Shown piece after piece: positions 6,086-7,747 of a stretch of 7,747 nt of DNA. The DNA is from Coxiellaceae bacterium. GTDB lineage: Bacteria; Pseudomonadota; Gammaproteobacteria; Coxiellales; Coxiellaceae. Both the position numbers and the translations under genes were made by a program. The stretch covers positions 7,230 through 14,976 of the forward strand of contig DMFG01000176.1 of assembly GCA_003450655.1 (NCBI GenBank), read 5' to 3'. Under the pieces are notes generated by a model. The model had not been told where the DNA came from, did no database searches, and saw only the letters and a list, made by a program, of their open reading frames with translations. Every line of letters begins with the position of its first letter. Position 1 is the stretch's first letter.

Positions 6086-7558
6086 TTAAGCAACCATCAT
6101 AGGTGGCCCATTGGTTTGACCATCGACACTGGGGTTAGACAAAGAAGATACTGCTTGAGCGCACTTCACGAGATCACAACTTCGATTGTAGAACTTCTCT
6201 ACACGAGAAATACTTCGAAACTCTGTATAAAACGGATCAGTCTCCTTAGCATGTAATGCAGAGGCATAAGGTCCAAATGATACCTTAGCTGGCCTAGCTG
6301 TCTTTTTTAATTGTATCAATTGTTTTTCACAACTCTCAACTTGAGCAGTATCCATTAAATCACAATCCCGCATATGTTCTAGCAGCTTGTTAACGAATGT
6401 TCGCTTTACTTGGGTGACTGCCTCACCTTGACATGAATAAGCGTTTATATTAGCGATTAATTCACCATTAAGTGTGATTAATTCACCCTCAAGTTCACTA
6501 ATTATTTTAGGTAAAGGGGTCAATAGTTCTTTATTATTTTGCAGGTCCGATAACAAACAAACATGGTCATACATTGCTTGCACTTTTTTACCCGTCAAAG
6601 GCTCCAAAGGAAGACGCAATGCTATGCTTGCCGCTGAATCTTGTGGTGCATACCTAATAATATCCGTCAGTTCACTCGTTTCTTTCGAAACTTCATCTTT
6701 CAATTCCTCAAGTTTAATATCAACCTCTTGCTTTAATGAATTCGAAGAATCAGCTTCTTTCAAACATGTGTCTAGGCTATTAATCAGAAATGTAAGAAAT
6801 TGCTGTTTAAATTTATGCTGCTCAGAATATTGGTAATTTTTGCTTATGGATTCAATTTTCTTTTTCAAATCTGATACTAGGGTATTAAAAGAAATGCTTC
6901 CGTTTCTAATTAACTCCATTATTTTTTTATGACCTAGATAGATCTCTTTTAATCTGTAAGATAGCTTGAAAGAAGGACAGCTGATATTTTGATTAACATC
7001 ACGATCAGATACTTTTAGTATCTTTCGAACCTCATTTACTATGCTATCCAAGCAAGCTTTAGCATAGCGATACTTTTCTAGCTCCTCAGGTATAGTAATC
7101 TTAGAGTGTTTTTCGCGACAATAATCAATCACACTTTCCATCCACTCTAACAACATGATTCCATCATGAGGTTTCGGTGATGCACTAAACAGTCTAGATG
7201 ACCAATATCGAGCACTGGGAGAATCAGAAGTCGCTGAGTGATCGATAGTGTTGGAGATGCTTGAGAATGAAGCAGATTGCTCCACTCTTGGGCTAGAAAT
7301 CGTTGAACCTTCAGTTGGACTATCTGAAGAACCGTTCGAAGCAGCAGATGAATCGGACCTTGGACTAGAAGAACTGTTTGTTGTTGATTCTTCGCTGGTA
7401 TGAGATCTACTTGAGAATGAAGCAAGTGGACCGGGCCTAGGGCTTGAACCCCGTGAACTATGCAGACTTTCAACAGAACAGGGGCGTGACATCTCAACGC
7501 CATTATGACCCGCCTCATTTCCTGTATATTCTTTTGCTGCACTACTTTTTTTACCCAT
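6086..7558 (-). CDS. Effector-like protein with repetitive Ser/Pro-rich N-terminus and helical body
   Basis: A 490-residue protein read leftward from ATG 7558, supported by GGAG (complement of 7565-7568) with 6-nt spacing. An ATG four codons earlier (7570) overlaps that Shine-Dalgarno. There is no signal peptide and no transmembrane segment. Residues 24-123 are low complexity, dominated by Ser with Pro, Arg, Thr and Glu, and contain SSPR three times (38-41, 64-67, 88-91) and ASFSS twice (46-50, 96-100), indicating internal duplication. Residues about 135-420 are Lys/Glu/Leu-rich and mostly helical. The stretch 220-300 (for example LKKKIESISK and IKLEELKDEVSKETSELTDI) has coiled-coil character. 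The tail is polar, ending NGPPMMVA. A disordered Ser-Pro-rich head plus coiled coils without homology to housekeeping proteins resembles type IV effectors of intracellular gammaproteobacteria, but no secretion signal, catalytic motif or known domain was identified. Calling it an effector is inference; a cytoplasmic structural protein is the alternative. Confidence 0.8.
   Translation of the reverse strand: MGKKSSAAKEYTGNEAGHNGVEMSRPCSVESLHSSRGSSPRPGPLASFSSRSHTSEESTTNSSSSPRSDSSAASNGSSDSPTEGSTISSPRVEQSASFSSISNTIDHSATSDSPSARYWSSRLFSASPKPHDGIMLLEWMESVIDYCREKHSKITIPEELEKYRYAKACLDSIVNEVRKILKVSDRDVNQNISCPSFKLSYRLKEIYLGHKKIMELIRNGSISFNTLVSDLKKKIESISKNYQYSEQHKFKQQFLTFLINSLDTCLKEADSSNSLKQEVDIKLEELKDEVSKETSELTDIIRYAPQDSAASIALRLPLEPLTGKKVQAMYDHVCLLSDLQNNKELLTPLPKIISELEGELITLNGELIANINAYSCQGEAVTQVKRTFVNKLLEHMRDCDLMDTAQVESCEKQLIQLKKTARPAKVSFGPYASALHAKETDPFYTEFRSISRVEKFYNRSCDLVKCAQAVSSLSNPSVDGQTNGPPMMVA
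7260..7447 (-). repeat. Degenerate internal repeats coding the Ser-rich head
   Basis: The 15-bp sequence CTTGAGAATGAAGCA occurs at 7260-7274 and again at 7410-7424, exactly 150 bp (50 codons) apart, coding the two ASFSS segments. Three SSPR-coding blocks lie at 7436-7447, 7358-7369 and 7286-7297, spaced 78 and 72 bp. The pattern fits duplication of a unit of about 25 codons followed by divergence. Confidence 0.75.
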
Positions 7559-7620
7559 GAAACACTCCATTCATTTAGACCGAGCATTCTAACGATGATT
7601 TATTAAGGTATTCTTAAAAA

Positions 7621-7660
7621 ATTATAGAAATAGACTAAAAAACCTTTTAAGATCAATTAA
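7621..7660 (-). promoter_or_regulatory. Candidate promoter of the Ser-rich protein gene with TTAA repeats
   Basis: On the minus strand a perfect -10 hexamer TATAAT lies at 7621-7626, about 63 bp before the chosen ATG. No good -35 is present at 16-18 bp. Instead two TTAA blocks (7647-7650 and 7657-7660, start to start 10 bp) lie upstream. A weak -35 with an adjacent direct repeat is what an activator-dependent promoter looks like, but AT-rich DNA makes this easy to find by chance. Confidence 0.35.
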
Positions 7661-7681
7661 TAAACAACCCATCCGCCAAAA

Positions 7682-7710
7682 TAGACAGCAACACTAGACA
7701 GATCCGTCTA
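7682..7710. other. Palindrome and direct repeat TAGACAG in the upstream region
   Basis: TAGACAG is repeated at 7682-7688 and 7695-7701, 13 bp apart. The second copy begins a 16-bp near-perfect palindrome, TAGACAGATCCGTCTA (7695-7710, one mismatched pair). This has the form of an operator for a dimeric regulator, either for the leftward Ser-rich gene or for a gene beyond the window edge. No coding sequence is evident in 7571-7747. Confidence 0.35.
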
Positions 7711-7747
7711 TATAAAGTTAATATGCTTTTTTATTGGAATATGGTCA

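Noticed and set aside
6474..6836. 120-codon + strand frame and the 7147-7587 minus frame
   Set aside because: Both are alternative-frame or opposite-strand shadows of the 490-residue gene, which has a good Shine-Dalgarno and a coherent composition.

Overview
The window looks like a chromosomal segment of a low-GC gammaproteobacterium. The evidence is a uvrB gene divergent from an aspartate-type aminotransferase followed by tRNA-Asn(GTT), an arrangement I know from gammaproteobacteria such as Pseudomonas, together with AT-rich codon use. An effector-like Ser-rich/coiled-coil protein and small secreted proteins make a host-associated member such as Legionellales plausible, but this placement is inference and no marker here settles it.

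Left half (1-3655), conserved core. The N-terminal 94 codons of uvrB run leftward off the edge. A divergent promoter region of about 130 bp separates it from a rightward pair: a 602-residue CPA1-type cation/proton antiporter with a C-terminal nucleotide-binding-like domain, then a 395-residue PLP-dependent aspartate aminotransferase (start at 2274, 52 bp after the antiporter stop, with its own candidate promoter). A well-formed promoter and a complete tRNA-Asn with encoded CCA follow.

Middle (3656-5555), accessory and decaying. Four perfect 13-bp tandem repeats lead into a small secreted beta-barrel-like outer membrane protein (3783-4325), then a strong 11-bp hairpin. Next is an AT-rich membrane-protein gene that is open for 215 codons (4575-5219) except for one in-frame TAA at codon 36. 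After it lies a badly decayed leftward IS66-type transposase C-terminus (about 5295-5534), spread over three frames.

Right part (5556-7747), two leftward genes of unknown function. One encodes a small exported protein with two CX3C motifs (5556-5969). The other encodes a 490-residue protein with no signal peptide, a repetitive Ser/Pro-rich N-terminus and a helical, coiled-coil-like body (6086-7558), resembling a secreted effector in architecture only. The last about 180 bp hold its probable promoter and several short palindromic or repeated motifs.

The core genes serve DNA repair, ion homeostasis, amino-acid metabolism and translation and do not form one pathway. The right-hand genes have no visible functional link to them. 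I see no CRISPR array, toxin-antitoxin pair, restriction system or other recognisable defence system. The most notable items are the single-stop membrane gene, the hidden IS66 remnant, and the repetitive Ser-rich protein.
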